From Prostheceraeus crozeri (taxonomy: Eukaryota > Platyhelminthes > Polycladida > Euryleptidae): a DNA stretch of 64,000 bases. A program made the translations under genes and the position numbers. Under the pieces are notes generated by a model, which saw nothing but the letters and a program-made list of their open reading frames with translations, searched no databases and was not told where the DNA came from. The stretch spans positions 304,001 through 368,000 of the forward strand of contig CAJQUW010006111.1 of NCBI GenBank assembly GCA_907163375.1, written 5' to 3'. Positions 15,001-26,690 of this stretch are shown one piece after another (within the stretch, counting starts at the first letter, position 1; every line of letters starts with the position of its first letter).

Positions 15001-16940
15001 AGTCGATATCCGGGTGACTTTGACCGTTCTCATGACGTTCATAGATATCTCAAATGATTTCTCAGACATTGAAAATTAATCAGTCGATATCCGGGTGACT
15101 TTGACCGTTCTCATGACGTTCATAGATATCTCAAATGATTCCTCGGACATTGAAAATTAATCAGTCGATATCCGGGTGACTTTGACCGTTCTCATGACGT
15201 TCATAGATATCTCAGATAATTCCTCAGACATTGAAAATTAATCAGTCGATATCCGGGTGACTTTGACCGTTCTCATGACGTTCATAGATATCTCAGATAA
15301 TTCCTCAGACATTGAAAATTAATCAGTCGATATCCGGGTGACTTTGACCGTTCTCATGACGTTCATAGATATCTCAAATGATTTCTCAGACATTGAAAAT
15401 TAATCAGTCGATATCCGGGTGACTTTGACCGTTCTCATGACGTTCATAGATATCTCAAATGATTCCTCAGACATTGAAAATTAATCAGTCGATATCCGGG
15501 TGACTTTGACCGTTCTCATGACGTTCATAGATATCTCAAATGATTTCTCAGACATTGAAAATTAATCAGTCGATATCCGGGTGACTTTGACCGTTCTCAT
15601 GACGTTCATAGATCTCTCAAATGGTTCCTCAGACATTGAAAATTAATCGGTCGATATGCGGGTGACTTTGACCGTTCTCATGACGTTCATAGATATCTCA
15701 AATGATTTCTCAGACATTGAAAATTAATCAGTCGATATCCGGGTGACTTTGACCGTTCTCATGACGTTCATAGATATCTCAAATGATTCCTCAGACATTG
15801 AAAATTAATCAGTCGATATCCGGGTGACTTTGACCGTTCTCATGACGTTCATAGATATCTCAGATAATTCCTCAGACATTGAAAATTAATCAGTCGATAT
15901 CCGGGTGACTTTGACCGTTCTCATGACGTTCATAGATATCTCAGATAATTCCTCAGACATTGAAAATTAATCAGTCGATATCCGGGTGACTTTGACCGTT
16001 CTCATGACGTTCATAGATATCTCAAATGATTCCTCAGGCATTGAAAATTAATCAGTCGATATCCGGGTGACTTTGACCGTTCTCATGACGTTCATAGATA
16101 TCTCAAATGATTCCTCAGACATTGAAAATTAATCAGTCGATATCCGGGTGACTTTGACCGTTCTCATGACGTTCATAGATATCTCAAATGATTCCTCAGA
16201 CATTGAAAATTAATCAGTCGATATCCGGGTGACTTTGACCGTTCTCATGACGTTCATAGATATCTCAAATGATTTCTCAGACATTGAAAATTAATCAGTC
16301 GATATCCGGGTGACTTTGACCGTTCTCATGACGTTCATAGATATCTCAAATGATTCCTCAGACATTGAAAATTAATCAGTCGATATCCGGGTGACTTTGA
16401 CCGTTCTCATGACGTTCATAGATATCTCAAATGATTTCTCAGACATTGAAAATTAATCAGTCGATATCCGGGTGACTTTGACCGTTCTCATGACGTTCAT
16501 AGATATTTCAGATGATTCCTCAGACATTGAAAATTAATCAGTCGATATCCGGGTGACTTTGACTGTTCTCATGACGTTCATAGATATCTCAAATGATTTC
16601 TCAGACATTGAAAATTAGTCAGTCGATATCCGGGTGACTTTGACCGTTCTCATGACGTTCATAGATATCTCAAATGATTCCTCAGACATTGAAATTAATC
16701 AGTCGATATCCGGGTGACTTTGACCGTTCTCATGACGTTCATAGATATCTCAGATGATTCCTCAGACATTGAAAATTAATCAGTCGATATCCGGGTGACT
16801 TTGACCGTTCTCATGACGTTCATAGATATCTCAAATGATTCCTCAGACATTGAAAATTAATCAGTCGATATCCGGGTGACTTTGACCGTTCTCATGACGT
16901 TCATAGATACCTCAGATAATTTCTCTGACTTTCAAAATTA
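1..16940. repeat. 81-bp satellite array with higher-order structure
   Basis: About 209 head-to-tail copies of an 81-bp unit, typically starting ctcagacattgaaaattaat and ending tagatatctcaaatgattyc. The array starts before the window; its last unit decays around 16905-16940, where ctcagacattg becomes ctctgactttc. Units are mostly identical or differ at a few recurrent sites (ctcaaatgattt, ctcaaatgattcc, ctcagataattcc, cagtcg/ggtcg, ccggg/gcggg). Rare variants recur at fixed spacings, so multi-unit blocks were copied (see findings). Although 81 is a multiple of 3, every forward frame contains a stop in each unit and the reverse frames also close, so it is not coding. Each standard unit has two GATATC sites. 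It could be a centromeric, pericentromeric or interstitial satellite; nothing here decides which. Confidence 0.99.
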
Positions 16941-17790
16941 CGTACTTCATCGTAGATAGCCAGTTAGCTATTCTTGAACACGTTTCAATGATTGTCATAG
17001 ACGTTTGTAACTCCCTCTGTGTGGAATGAAGTCAATCCTGAGCTCCCAGACCGAATACATGGCATGTTCATAGCAATCAAACATTCTCTCCTTGTACTCC
17101 ACATGTAGTCCTGTATTTGGATTGACATGAGTTCCCTTTGAGCGCTTGATTAAGTGCTTGCACCGTTGCAGAAGTAGACTGTAAGATGAATATGATGCAT
17201 ATTCTTCCAGATCGGCTCAGTTTCTTCATTTTCAGCAGCACATGATTAAAATGCGCCGAGAGCCATCGAAAGCTCGTGCATTTTACTGTGGAATTAACAG
17301 ATGGAGAGAATTCCGAAATCCTGACTTCTGAATGACAATAATCATCTGATAATCGAGATGCGCTCACTAGAAAGTGTACAGAGAGTGCAAACCATGGAAG
17401 CTGATGAGAAATATGTCTATTGCTCTCTTCCAAATAGAACAAATGGGAGAAATTCACAAAATCAGAATCGGGAATAGAAAACGTCTACCATTAGATGATG
17501 GAGGCAGGTCTCCCACCTCTGTCCAGACCGAATGAAATGGAGGAATTCTTGATAAGTAGGAAATAAGAGATCTGTCAGGCGGGAACTTGCCAAGGCAGTT
17601 TATTGGGTGGAATTCCAATCAGTCTTACAGTATTTACCTACGCGTGGTTTGGCAAGGTGCGAATTCGTAATTACCTGTAAATCACCAATTCATGAGCTGG
17701 CAATAATAAGTAATTGGTAAAGCCAGTGCCGCACATTATCATAACCTCCTCGAACGGGTTGAGAAACTTGTCCAGAATTCTGTGGGTGAA
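16941..17790. other. unique flank of the satellite, no gene seen
   Basis: Sequence right of the satellite. A minus-strand frame of 126 codons (17077-17457) is open, but it has no recognisable domain, signal peptide or splice context, so I do not call it a gene. Confidence 0.5.
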
Positions 17791-17791
17791 A

Positions 17792-18443
17792 ACTCGCGGT
17801 ACTTATAGATTGTCTCTCCCAGGTACGTTTTCAAATTTGTCTAAAATCCGAAAAAATACATCAATCATCACAAAACTTCAGATGCACATATTTGAGTATA
17901 TTTTCTACCCACATACAAAAAATTATGCAGATCCGACAAGTAGTTTTTGAATTCGAGACGATAATGTGAAGTGTAGCGATGTCAGCAGCTTGATCTGAGT
18001 TTGTCTGTTCGACGCATTATTGTTCCTCGTGTGTCCATTGTTCTCTTTCCATCTCCGTCTCATCCACTGCTATTTGAAATCTTTGCACGACCATTACCCC
18101 ACCACATCTTTCTTAAGTTAAGCACATCAATGGAAAGGATGTGGTCTGGGTCATTATCACTTCTAGAGTTGTCACGGCATGACTTTACTGACCCAGTGCT
18201 ATCTGCTCAGACGATCAGGTCAAGCAAAGTCAGATCAAGCTGCTGAGTTCCCTACACTTCACGTTATCATCTCTAATTCAAAAAGTGCTTGTCCGATTTG
18301 CATAAAATGTTGCATGTGGGTAGAAAATAGACTCAAATACGTGTCTCTAAAGTTTTGTGATGATTGATTCATTTCTACGGATTGTAGGCAATTTGAAAAC
18401 TTGGGGGGGGAGATAACCCATAAGTACCAAACTCGCTATCTGG
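17792..18443. repeat. foldback element with G-run arms (copy 1)
   Basis: Two arms of about 200 bp in inverted orientation (about 17792-18010 and 18225-18443) around a 215-bp centre. The arms pair over tttttgaattcgagacgat / atcatctctaattcaaaaa, the ttttctacccacat / atgtgggtagaaaa stretch and the aatcatcacaaaact / agttttgtgatgatt stretch. The outer part carries a C/G homopolymer next to gtacttat. The right arm is related to 27005-27150, so this is a dispersed family. No target duplication was found. Divergence between arms is roughly 15 percent by eye, so it is old. Short open frames inside it are not genes. Confidence 0.8.
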
Positions 18444-18770
18444 TTGCAACCGTCAGACAGGAAAATCTTAATGCCAAATCGCAGCTTTTCGCAAAGATAT
18501 TACCATTGCCGATGAAGTTAATCGGAAGCGTGGTTATTGCTAGCTGCTAGTTGAAAACTATAACTCTGTAGAAAACAGCTCTGCTGTCAATGAGTACATG
18601 CCCGAACCTAAGACATACTGTGAGTCGCTCGAATGCTGTTTTGTTCGCACGGCACAGTTTTAGAATCATCTTCCCCACACCACGTTTCCTGACAAATGCA
18701 ATCTTGCCCCCTTCGAGAGGCTTCCGAGCAGGTTTTTGACGGGGACAAGTTAATGAAATCATTTATAGTG

Positions 18771-19335
18771 TTGCTTCTTAGAGCTGTGCGCGGTTAATTT
18801 TTTCCTTTAGCCGGTTAAAATCGGTTAACCGATATCGGTTAAATATCTTATCGACTGTCTTAAAGCTTTTTTACTGGTATGTTGTTGCAATATACAAACA
18901 AAAGGTCTCCACTATATCGTCTCCACTATATATTGACAATCTTAAAGCCTTCTGCTGGATGTTAGTGCAAGATACAAACAATAGGAAATTGTGTACCCCT
19001 AAATATGCGCCCTTTACTTATATCATATTGAGCAACTCCGACTGTGCATTAGCAATAAATTACTATACAAAGACATCTACTTTAGTTTACAGAAAAATGA
19101 TCTTGTACAAATGCACAGCGTGTATTGACTCTATTCCATTCATAGCGATTTGAAGATAGTTTTTGTACTAGATGTGTTTGAGGGTTAATTAATAGATGTA
19201 TGAATTAACAGAAGTGACAAGTAGGGTGTATAAGGCCTGTAAAATTATACACAATATATTCTCAAACTAAATTTCATGTGAGTATAGGGAACAATATCGG
19301 TTAACCGGTTAACCGCGCACAGCTCTATTGCTTCT
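18771..19335. mobile_element. non-autonomous hAT-type MITE with 8-bp target duplication
   Basis: The element spans 18779-19327 (549 bp). The terminal inverted repeats are tagagctgtgcgcggttaa on the left and its complement on the right. It is flanked by exact 8-bp direct repeats ttgcttct at 18771-18778 and 19328-19335. An 8-bp duplication and termini beginning TAGAG fit the hAT superfamily. The subterminal DNA is rich in cggttaac motifs on both sides. The interior is AT-rich, has no transposase, and includes a short tandem repeat (gtctccactatat twice, near 18906-18930). The perfect duplication suggests a fairly recent insertion. Confidence 0.9.
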
Positions 19336-20309
19336 TATTCATCATCTATATTGAGTAATCCGCAGTATCTGGCTATTTTCTGTAACGAAGTCGGAATTGT
19401 GGCTTTTCTCACAAATATTCTGAAAATGTCATTTTCGGCCTCGTTTCTCGCAGTTCCTCACCGTGCTTGGACAACGGGCAAGTTGATGGCAATAATTGTC
19501 AGGTGAATTAAGGTAATCAACCAACTGTTCGCCCAGTGCAATTCTCGTGTCTTTGATGCTATGAGGTGAAAGAATTTCTGCGCATATTTCTTATCATGTT
19601 CCTGTAAATGAATTCGTCACTTCTGCGAAGATTTTTCTTTAGACTTCATTTCTAATTGTGCAGAAGACACTTTGTTACAGCACATTCCACCAAGTTGGAT
19701 ACCAGTGTGAAAAGTTGACAAGATTGTACCCGAGATAATGGCATCGGAATGTTATCATAGGTAAATGCAGCGAGTTCCAGGTGGTCGATAGATTCCTATC
19801 TCTCTCAGGAGATCAAAGAAGATATGTTTGAGTCAATTGTTCGCCGTCCCTGTACAATTGTGGCATGCGCCTGTTGATGGAATCCAAGGCATCCACGCAT
19901 CATGCACCGGAGATTCCTGTTCGATCATTTACAGTTTTGATGGGCCCTTCTGATGGTTACATGCAGGAAAAGCTCTGTTGGTTGAAATTATCAAAAGGAG
20001 AAAAGACAAGTTGAATGAGGGTGTTTGGAAGTTAAGTTGAACTTCTTGACTTGTGTAGACTGTCACGTTTGACCTTTTCAAATTCAGTTAAGTTCAAATT
20101 GTGCACATGCTCAACACTCAGCACTTGATTGCTGCCATCGAGTAATTGCAATCATTTGACTGATTAACTTGAAATGCCGTCAGTGATTTACATGTCCTTA
20201 TATGGCTCAGCTAAAAATGTTATATTCATAAACGGATCGCTTTCAGGATTACTATCAGGAATTCTTTGGTGCATAACGTGTTTAGTATTTCTGTATCAAA
20301 ACACTTTCA
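19336..20309. other. no gene or repeat recognised
   Basis: AT-rich unique sequence between two MITEs. No convincing coding frame, RNA gene or terminal repeat was seen. Confidence 0.5.
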
Positions 20310-21408
20310 TGATGACCAAGGTTGGGTCTTGGGTTCACTCTTGGGTTTTGGGTAGTCTTGGGGGTACCCAAGAATCTTAGGGTGCGGACCCAAGAGGTTG
20401 TTTACCCCCCCCCCAAGAGTGAGAACCCAAGAGTAAAGAAATTGACCATGAATATGATCATTTGCGATTTTACTCACATTACTCACATTACTCACATTTG
20501 TGATTTACAAACTCACATGTATCTACATGTAAATATGTAACCTACTTCAACCACACTACTTAGTTAGTTTTATTAGCTTTTTAAACTATGCTTTGATTAC
20601 CCATGGCTTCCATGTGAATTTAATCCATTAAGATAGATGTAATGCATATTGTGTTAGCCAGAATTTTGTATATGTCATTTTACGTGAAATAAAACAAAAC
20701 AAATAATACATGAAAAAATGCAGTGCATCCAACCAATACCTGTATAACACTTATGCTGTTAAATTGGTAGCCTACAACAATTCATAGATAACTTGCTTCA
20801 TATAGCCTCTTGACTTGAAAGTTAAAAACTTCGACCTATATTGTTTATTCTACTATTAAGCTACATGTATTAGAAATAGAAAGATATCGGCATCATTTAA
20901 TGCAGTGACATTCTTTGATGATTGCTTCTTACGATCAGTAAAAACATCGTTATATCTACATTTGTGCTATTTTCATCCTATACGAGGCCTATGTTATGTG
21001 TGTTTCGTTTCTCGATCAGACATGTTGTAAGGAATGTAGTTTAGTCATGCATGTTGTTCTAATTAGGAAATTATTATGCTATAGACGTATACCGGGTTGA
21101 TGATATTAATCCCAGCGATAACCTATGCCGATAATTTAAACTTCAAGCTGAATATTAATATGGCCTCAATTCCACAATAACAAATTCATGTTGTAAATAG
21201 TAATTAATATGAATAATAGATACATATTAATTGGATAGTAATATGCACAATATGGTATGATTCAAAATGTCTTTATACCATTTTAGATCTCAATCAAAAT
21301 TCCAAACATATTCTGGAAATTGTTGTTCCACTTCATTAGAGAAATAGTCACACTTGGGTCCAATCTTGGGGTACACAAGCCCAAGTTTGGTCCCAACCTT
21401 GTGATGAC
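20310..21408. mobile_element. non-autonomous hAT-like element rich in CTTGGG motifs
   Basis: The element spans 20317-21401 (1085 bp). Left terminus caaggttgggtcttggg and right terminus complement caaggttgggaccaaactt form imperfect inverted repeats. A 7-bp direct repeat tgatgac flanks it (20310-20316 and 21402-21408); an eighth base differs. Subterminal cttggg/cccaag motifs are repeated many times on the left (20327-20435), with a run of C, and again on the right (21350-21390). No coding capacity was seen. hAT is the best fit from the near-8-bp duplication and the CAAGGTTGGG terminus. Confidence 0.8.
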
Positions 21409-24121
21409 TTTTTATGCTCTCATTTGCATCCTGTTATAGGCACGTGTGATGATTCATTCACTTAATTCATTATATCATGTCATTATATTACATAGTTTAT
21501 ACTCCTTTATGTCAGCTTCGTGATTAATTTCGTATTAGTACCACTTTGTAAATGAAAGCATGGAAGAGAAAGTCATGTTGTCTCATGGCCTTGTCTGTTC
21601 TTTACGTTGAGATACACCAGTACTGTACAAGCATCAGTTTACCGTCGATAGATAAAACGTCAGAATGCAATTCATCGGTACACAGGCAGAAACCTATCTC
21701 AATGGGTCCTCCTACCTCTCAATGATATTACATACATAGGCGTCGATCCCAGGGGGCAGGAGGGGCGGTCGCCCCCCCCCCTGGATTTTTTGTTTATCAT
21801 GCACAATTTTGCAGTCTCCACTTACAGATCAACAATTTATATGAAATACCGTCTGCGTTAGTTGATCATTTGCATTTTGGCGAATTTATCCACCATATGT
21901 TGTATTAATGTATACCGCACGCCTCGAATTTCTCTTGCGATCGCGCATTGTAAAATGTAAACATTCATTAATAGATGGCAAATTTCTTAAGGCGATTATT
22001 AGCTGAAGATAATCGCTTGAAATATACGTCCACCTCAGTGAGCACAGCGGGATTTTGACCAAGAACTGCATAACGGAACAATGACTAAAACCCGAAATCC
22101 ATTTGGTCATACTGCATGTTGAGATGATTAGCTGATGTTTGATTAATCTGGCAGGCAGATCTGCAAAGGTTCGAGGAAGTAATCCATTATGTAAACACGA
22201 GTTTCACTGTTCTCTTTCAAGACGATCACTTGAGAAGAGAACTGTAGAAAGTTTGGCTAATTTCCTTGGCTTTTGACTAACAGATGATCATAGTCATCGC
22301 ATCACCTGCAGGTGCCTTAGTCATCGTTTGATTTATAGTTTAACTACCGAATCACCTCATTCTCTTCCACATCTTCGATTCCGTACCTGCGACCCTCTCA
22401 TGTGAATGCTTTTATGCTATTTCGTCAAATCGATCAATTTAAAATTGGCAAGGGAATTGGGCAGGCATCGCTTTTCTAATAAAGTAGACAATAATCTCGA
22501 ATGCCTACGTACTAGGATAAAATGCCCAAGTGAACAAATTTCATATTTAATCTTCTTTTGAAGGTAGCAATTTCTGTACGTGAGAGCATTTTTCTCTTCC
22601 GTTATATGATCAATGACATTTAGGTTTATGGCCTCGTATTTCAATTTGCACGTCATTCATGCGTGTAATTGTGTAGCCTTAGTAACACATCTTATTTCTA
22701 ATTCCTTGAGTTACTTAAATATGCAGGGGTTAAGGAAACCATGTAAAACAGTCCATAGCATTAGCAATGATTCGCAAGGACACGTAACTTGGCATTAAAT
22801 TCTCCACAGTAATAATGCAAGAATCATGAACATTACAGAGTGCCAGCATAGAAAGATGTCTTTAGACATGAGTCATTTAAGCACCAAAATCCTCCTTATC
22901 CACCGACGACGCTCTGCTTCGCCCTACAGGGGTTCAACTTGTTCAACGTTTCAAAACAACTTGTTAATAGTTGCATTCTAAGTTGAAAAATGGGGCCAGA
23001 CCTGAATGGCCTCTATTTCATTCAATATCAGGAATCATCAGCAGACCTAGTTCATATCCATCAAATCACTCGCTCAACATGCAGTAATATAGTGACTCGG
23101 AGATACATGTACACAACACAATTTTGATCATTATTTCATAATTGAATATCAGGAGGTATATGTCCACTAAGGAGTCCCTAAGTCTACATTGTTTAGACAT
23201 TTATATTTTAGATGGAAACTATCAATCTACTCGACATTTTTTCTTGCTGAAAATGATCATTTAAGTTCCCCCACATGGCAACAATTAAATTTTGCTTAAC
23301 CTTCGAATTATTTGATCTCACCGAAAATCGGTGAGTCCATTTTGCTGATGAACTCATAAAACACTTGAAGAAGTGATTATAAATGAAGAGATCGAGAAAA
23401 ATCTATAAGGATGCTACCTTTGCATTCAGGCATTAGGCCTACTGCATAAAATTTGGATTTTTGATGCTTGACTACAAAATACGAGGAATTGTAGACTTAG
23501 GAAAAAGCAATCAATGTCAAAATATCGATAGGAATTGGGAGAATTGGAAAACCTTAGTTCATTTCATTCTTCAATTCATGAACAGTAAGCCGGAATATCC
23601 CGTTCGCTCAGTTCAGGGCTCATGCAATATCTGGTAAAGCAGTGTTGATATGATTCTGGCGGACATGGCTTGACAAATGTGCGAGCGTGTGTAATGCACC
23701 CATATGAGGAAGCAAGCCATATTTAATCAAGAAATTTCGCCCCCTGAGTTCCGAGTAAATCGACAGCTATGATTACATAGCAAATTAGATGGCCTGAATT
23801 CTGCAATTATGACCGTCTAATTTGAAATTGGAGATAATAAATGACTTTCACAGAAAAATGAACGGCAAAATACCGGCTGATAACCTTACTTACTGAGTAA
23901 CAATGGCATCGAAGGGTGGTGTTGAGCTGTGGTTCAGTTTCACATAATAAGTTGGTCCAGATTGTACCTTGGGTTTTGAGGATTTGGCTGTCCTCCAAGG
24001 GCCAGGCGCAGTTAACCGGTTGAACCGAGCGATTGGAACCGTGCGGTTCTTGGGTAGGCAAAGCTAACATTCGAGTCAACGGCGCGGTTTAACCGACAGG
24101 TAGGTAGGCAATTCGAATCAT
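21409..24121. other. long intergenic stretch, no gene seen
   Basis: About 2.7 kb without a supported gene. A C-run (about 21770-21781) lies in a ggcgtcgatcccagggggc context that looks like the edge of an old repeat, without a partner that I could find. The open frames are short and show no domain. Confidence 0.45.
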
Positions 24122-25977
24122 ACCAACGCGGAATAACAATTCTCTAGAATAACCAACCCTATTCTAGGACTAGTTATTCGCGAATAGAATCATGGTTGGT
24201 ACCATAGAAATTGACAACAATAAAACCTCTAGAATGGAAATTAAGCTTCATGCAATACACAATAGTGGCACATAAATCGCGCGCATTTTAACTTAGGTAC
24301 ACTTGTCAACGGCTGTATCATTGGGTTAGAATCAGTCACATGAGTAAATCGAAGCTTTTAATTGGTTCTTCATGCCCCAACTTAGTTCCCCCGGATGTGC
24401 CGTGACCTTGAGTCAATTTCCATTCTAGCGAACTTCAGATAAACAATCTATTTCTATGGTTGGTACCAACATGGATTATTCGCAGAAGAACTTGTCGGCC
24501 AGTTTATTCCGACCTTGAGCTATGACACTACCGTAGCGTCAATAACCCTTGATCCTGCAGCTCTCCATTGAAGTCTGACATCACTGTGACGTCAACCAAT
24601 CGCGCTTCTGTATCTCTCCATTGGACGGAAGGAAAGTTGAATATGATGACGGTAAAGACGGTCGCTAGAAGAAAGAAGTTCAATGGACAGTCGCTCATTA
24701 ATGACAATGACGGACAGTAAACGGAACAGCAAAGCTTATCTTCATAATTTACATCAAAATGTCCTACTTCAACAAGCAAACTGGCAAATGCCACTGTAAA
24801 TGTCGGAAATGATGACCAACACACTACTACGGAAGTTGGCATAGAGGGGTTTTATTTCTTGAGTAGCTTGCTCGTGATGCTGATCCCTTACTTTCGTTCC
24901 CTACTGTAATATACATTATTTGATATGAGACCATTGCGATTCGATGAACAAAATTTCATGAATTGAGCATTCGAATTCAATTTTCACGCACAAAATAGTT
25001 TAAAACTTGATTTCAGCTACTGAACTACTTATTAAATCACTAACAAAAATTAATCTCGGGATCCCGGCAATTCTAGGCTCACAAAAACCTACCGGATCCT
25101 GGGATTCCAATGTGAGAGACTGTGGAAGTTGAGACTGAGGGCTTGACCCTGGGAATTGATGCTGATCTCCGGTCAGCGTCGACTAGTTAGTGAAGGCATC
25201 GGTTTTCAATTGAACATGTGACGCTCACGCCAATCTCAGTAGCGTATTGCCAGTGCTTGATATTTCTAATATTAGTCAAATTCTTGATCAACAGATCCAC
25301 ACACACACATGCGCGGGTGTTATTGATTATATTGTCATTAGCATGAAATTATAGGAAAATATACCATCGAAGAGCCTGCATTCATTAAACATTACATATT
25401 GTTTAAGTTATTCTGATTTTTTTCTATTTCAATTGGTTGCCTTCAAGTTCGCCATTATCACCATCAGTAAACTGGAACGCTCCAGCACCATGATATCGCA
25501 TAGTTGTCAAAAGCTGATCCTTCGCTGAAACCGGCCTGTTTCGATTTGACGCAATATCATCGAGATGAGGTTCAATGAGAGAAGATATGCAATTGACACC
25601 GGATCGGTATCGCCTCCGAAATTCATTGTCTTTGTAAATCATTCACAGATCTGGTCGTCTATCTGAAACCTGTCGCCGAATTCTCACAGATCCGATAACT
25701 TCCTGTCGATCATACTCTTCGTAGCGTATTACTGCAGCCATAGTCGTGAAAATAGTGAGCTCCGATACCTTTATTCCATGCTTTGAACATACTACTACCT
25801 TGCAGGATTGAAATCTAGCGAATAAGCGCACAATTATTCCTCTTGTCACAGTTCTCGTCCGGAATAAAGCAAATCTCGGAATAACTTTATTCCTAGAATT
25901 AGCTATTCCGCGTTGGTGCAAGAGGACTAAGCTATTCCTTCATTTATTCTCCGATTACTGTTTATTCCGCGTTGGTG
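24122..25977 (-). mobile_element. PIF/Harbinger-type remnant with partial transposase
   Basis: Inverted termini accaacgcggaataa (from 24122) and ttattccgcgttggt (to about 25976) bound 1.86 kb. The right end has a second copy of the terminus at 25903-25919. A HARBI1-like N-terminal transposase segment lies on the minus strand inside it, which supports Harbinger. The DDE catalytic part of the transposase is not recognisable between 24122 and 25423, so the element cannot move itself. I could not identify a clean 3-bp target duplication. A small inverted repeat near 24191-24473 (ttggtaccat motifs) lies in its left part. Confidence 0.65.
25424..25741 (-). pseudogene. HARBI1-like Harbinger transposase, N-terminal fragment
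   Basis: Read on the minus strand from an ATG at 25741-25739. The protein begins MAAVIRYEEYDRQEVIG and continues with the helical N-terminal region usual in Harbinger transposases: DNEFRRRYR, then ISSLIEPHLDDI, then RNRPVSAKDQLLTTMRYHG and AGAFQFTDGD. The order matches family members, which have FR-x-RYR, a P-x-L segment, LL-T-L-RYLA-G-FQ and GD. An in-frame TGA at 25643-25645 sits where the family has Trp. The frame closes at 25424 before any DDE residues. It is a dead copy, or one exon of a dead copy. Confidence 0.65.
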
Positions 25978-26270
25978 CATACGGGGGTATAGACGTTTCA
26001 ATGTTGTCAACAGCGCATCGAAAAAATTCACAAGCAGAAATCTGTTTGTCTCATTGTCCAATGAGATTCGCTTGTGTATGAGGTAGCTGAGGTGACGTAG
26101 ATGGGTGCATGCTTCAACCAGCAATGCAAGCAACGACTACTGCGCGTCAACGTAAAGTAGACGTCACGCAGACTCGCATTGTGTTCACGATCACGTTAGT
26201 GGGTAGGAATATGATGGATTGGGGATATGCAGCAGTAATGCTAGCAGCTGCGGTAAGACAACGAGCAGCC

Positions 26271-26690
26271 ATGAGTTGGAACAGTGGATCTCGCAGTGCC
26301 GCCTGTTGGAAACAGTTCGACATTATTATCAAGGACGGAAGAAAGTTATCGCGATGCAAGTTGTGTGAGAAGACCTACGCATATTCTGGGAGCACCACGA
26401 ACATGTTGAAACATTTGTGCGATGCTCACCGACTAATTATTGAGAACTCGTGTGACTTAAAACGAAACGCCGCCGAACGGCTGAGAAAGTCGACTGTGAA
26501 TGTGGATCTCGACTGCTGACGATTCTTCTTCTGTCTCTTCAAAGCAACCAAAGATAGACATTTTTTCATCGAATCAATAACCGAACAAATTGCGGAAACG
26601 GCGGCTTTTGACATTCCAAATTTCTCCACTGAGAAGCCCAGAATGAAGCGACTGTTGAATTTGCTGTGTGATGTAATTGACAATACGTGG
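26271..26690 (+). pseudogene. BED zinc finger of a hAT transposase, fragment
   Basis: From an ATG at 26271 the frame encodes 82 residues. They include a BED finger: Trp13 and Phe16, then CKLC (C29, C32), YAYSGSTTNMLKHL, and H48 and H53. This is the DNA-binding module at the N terminus of many hAT transposases and ZBED proteins. The frame ends at 26519. A further frame at about 26565-26675 (ITEQIAETAAFDIPNFSTE) resembles the hAT segment that follows BED fingers, so the fragment continues after a frame change. Upstream frame-open sequence to 26109 shows no domain. No RNase H-like catalytic region follows; a foldback begins at about 26689. Confidence 0.7.

Noticed and set aside
1-16940. CRISPR-like array
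   Set aside because: The whole 81-bp unit repeats with no unique spacers, and the rest of the window is clearly eukaryotic.
17077-17457. 126-codon minus-strand open frame as a gene
   Set aside because: No domain, promoter, splice or polyadenylation context, and composition like the surrounding DNA.
18781-18840. repeated cggttaac motifs as a regulatory operator
   Set aside because: They are subterminal repeats of the hAT-type MITE at 18779-19327.
21768-21790. C-run as part of a third G-run foldback
   Set aside because: The flanking sequence does not share the gataa/aagtacca context and no second arm was found.
24528-24842. 104-codon minus-strand frame as the catalytic part of the Harbinger transposase
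   Set aside because: No DDE-type motifs of the HARBI1 family (such as a GAIDG-like segment) could be seen.
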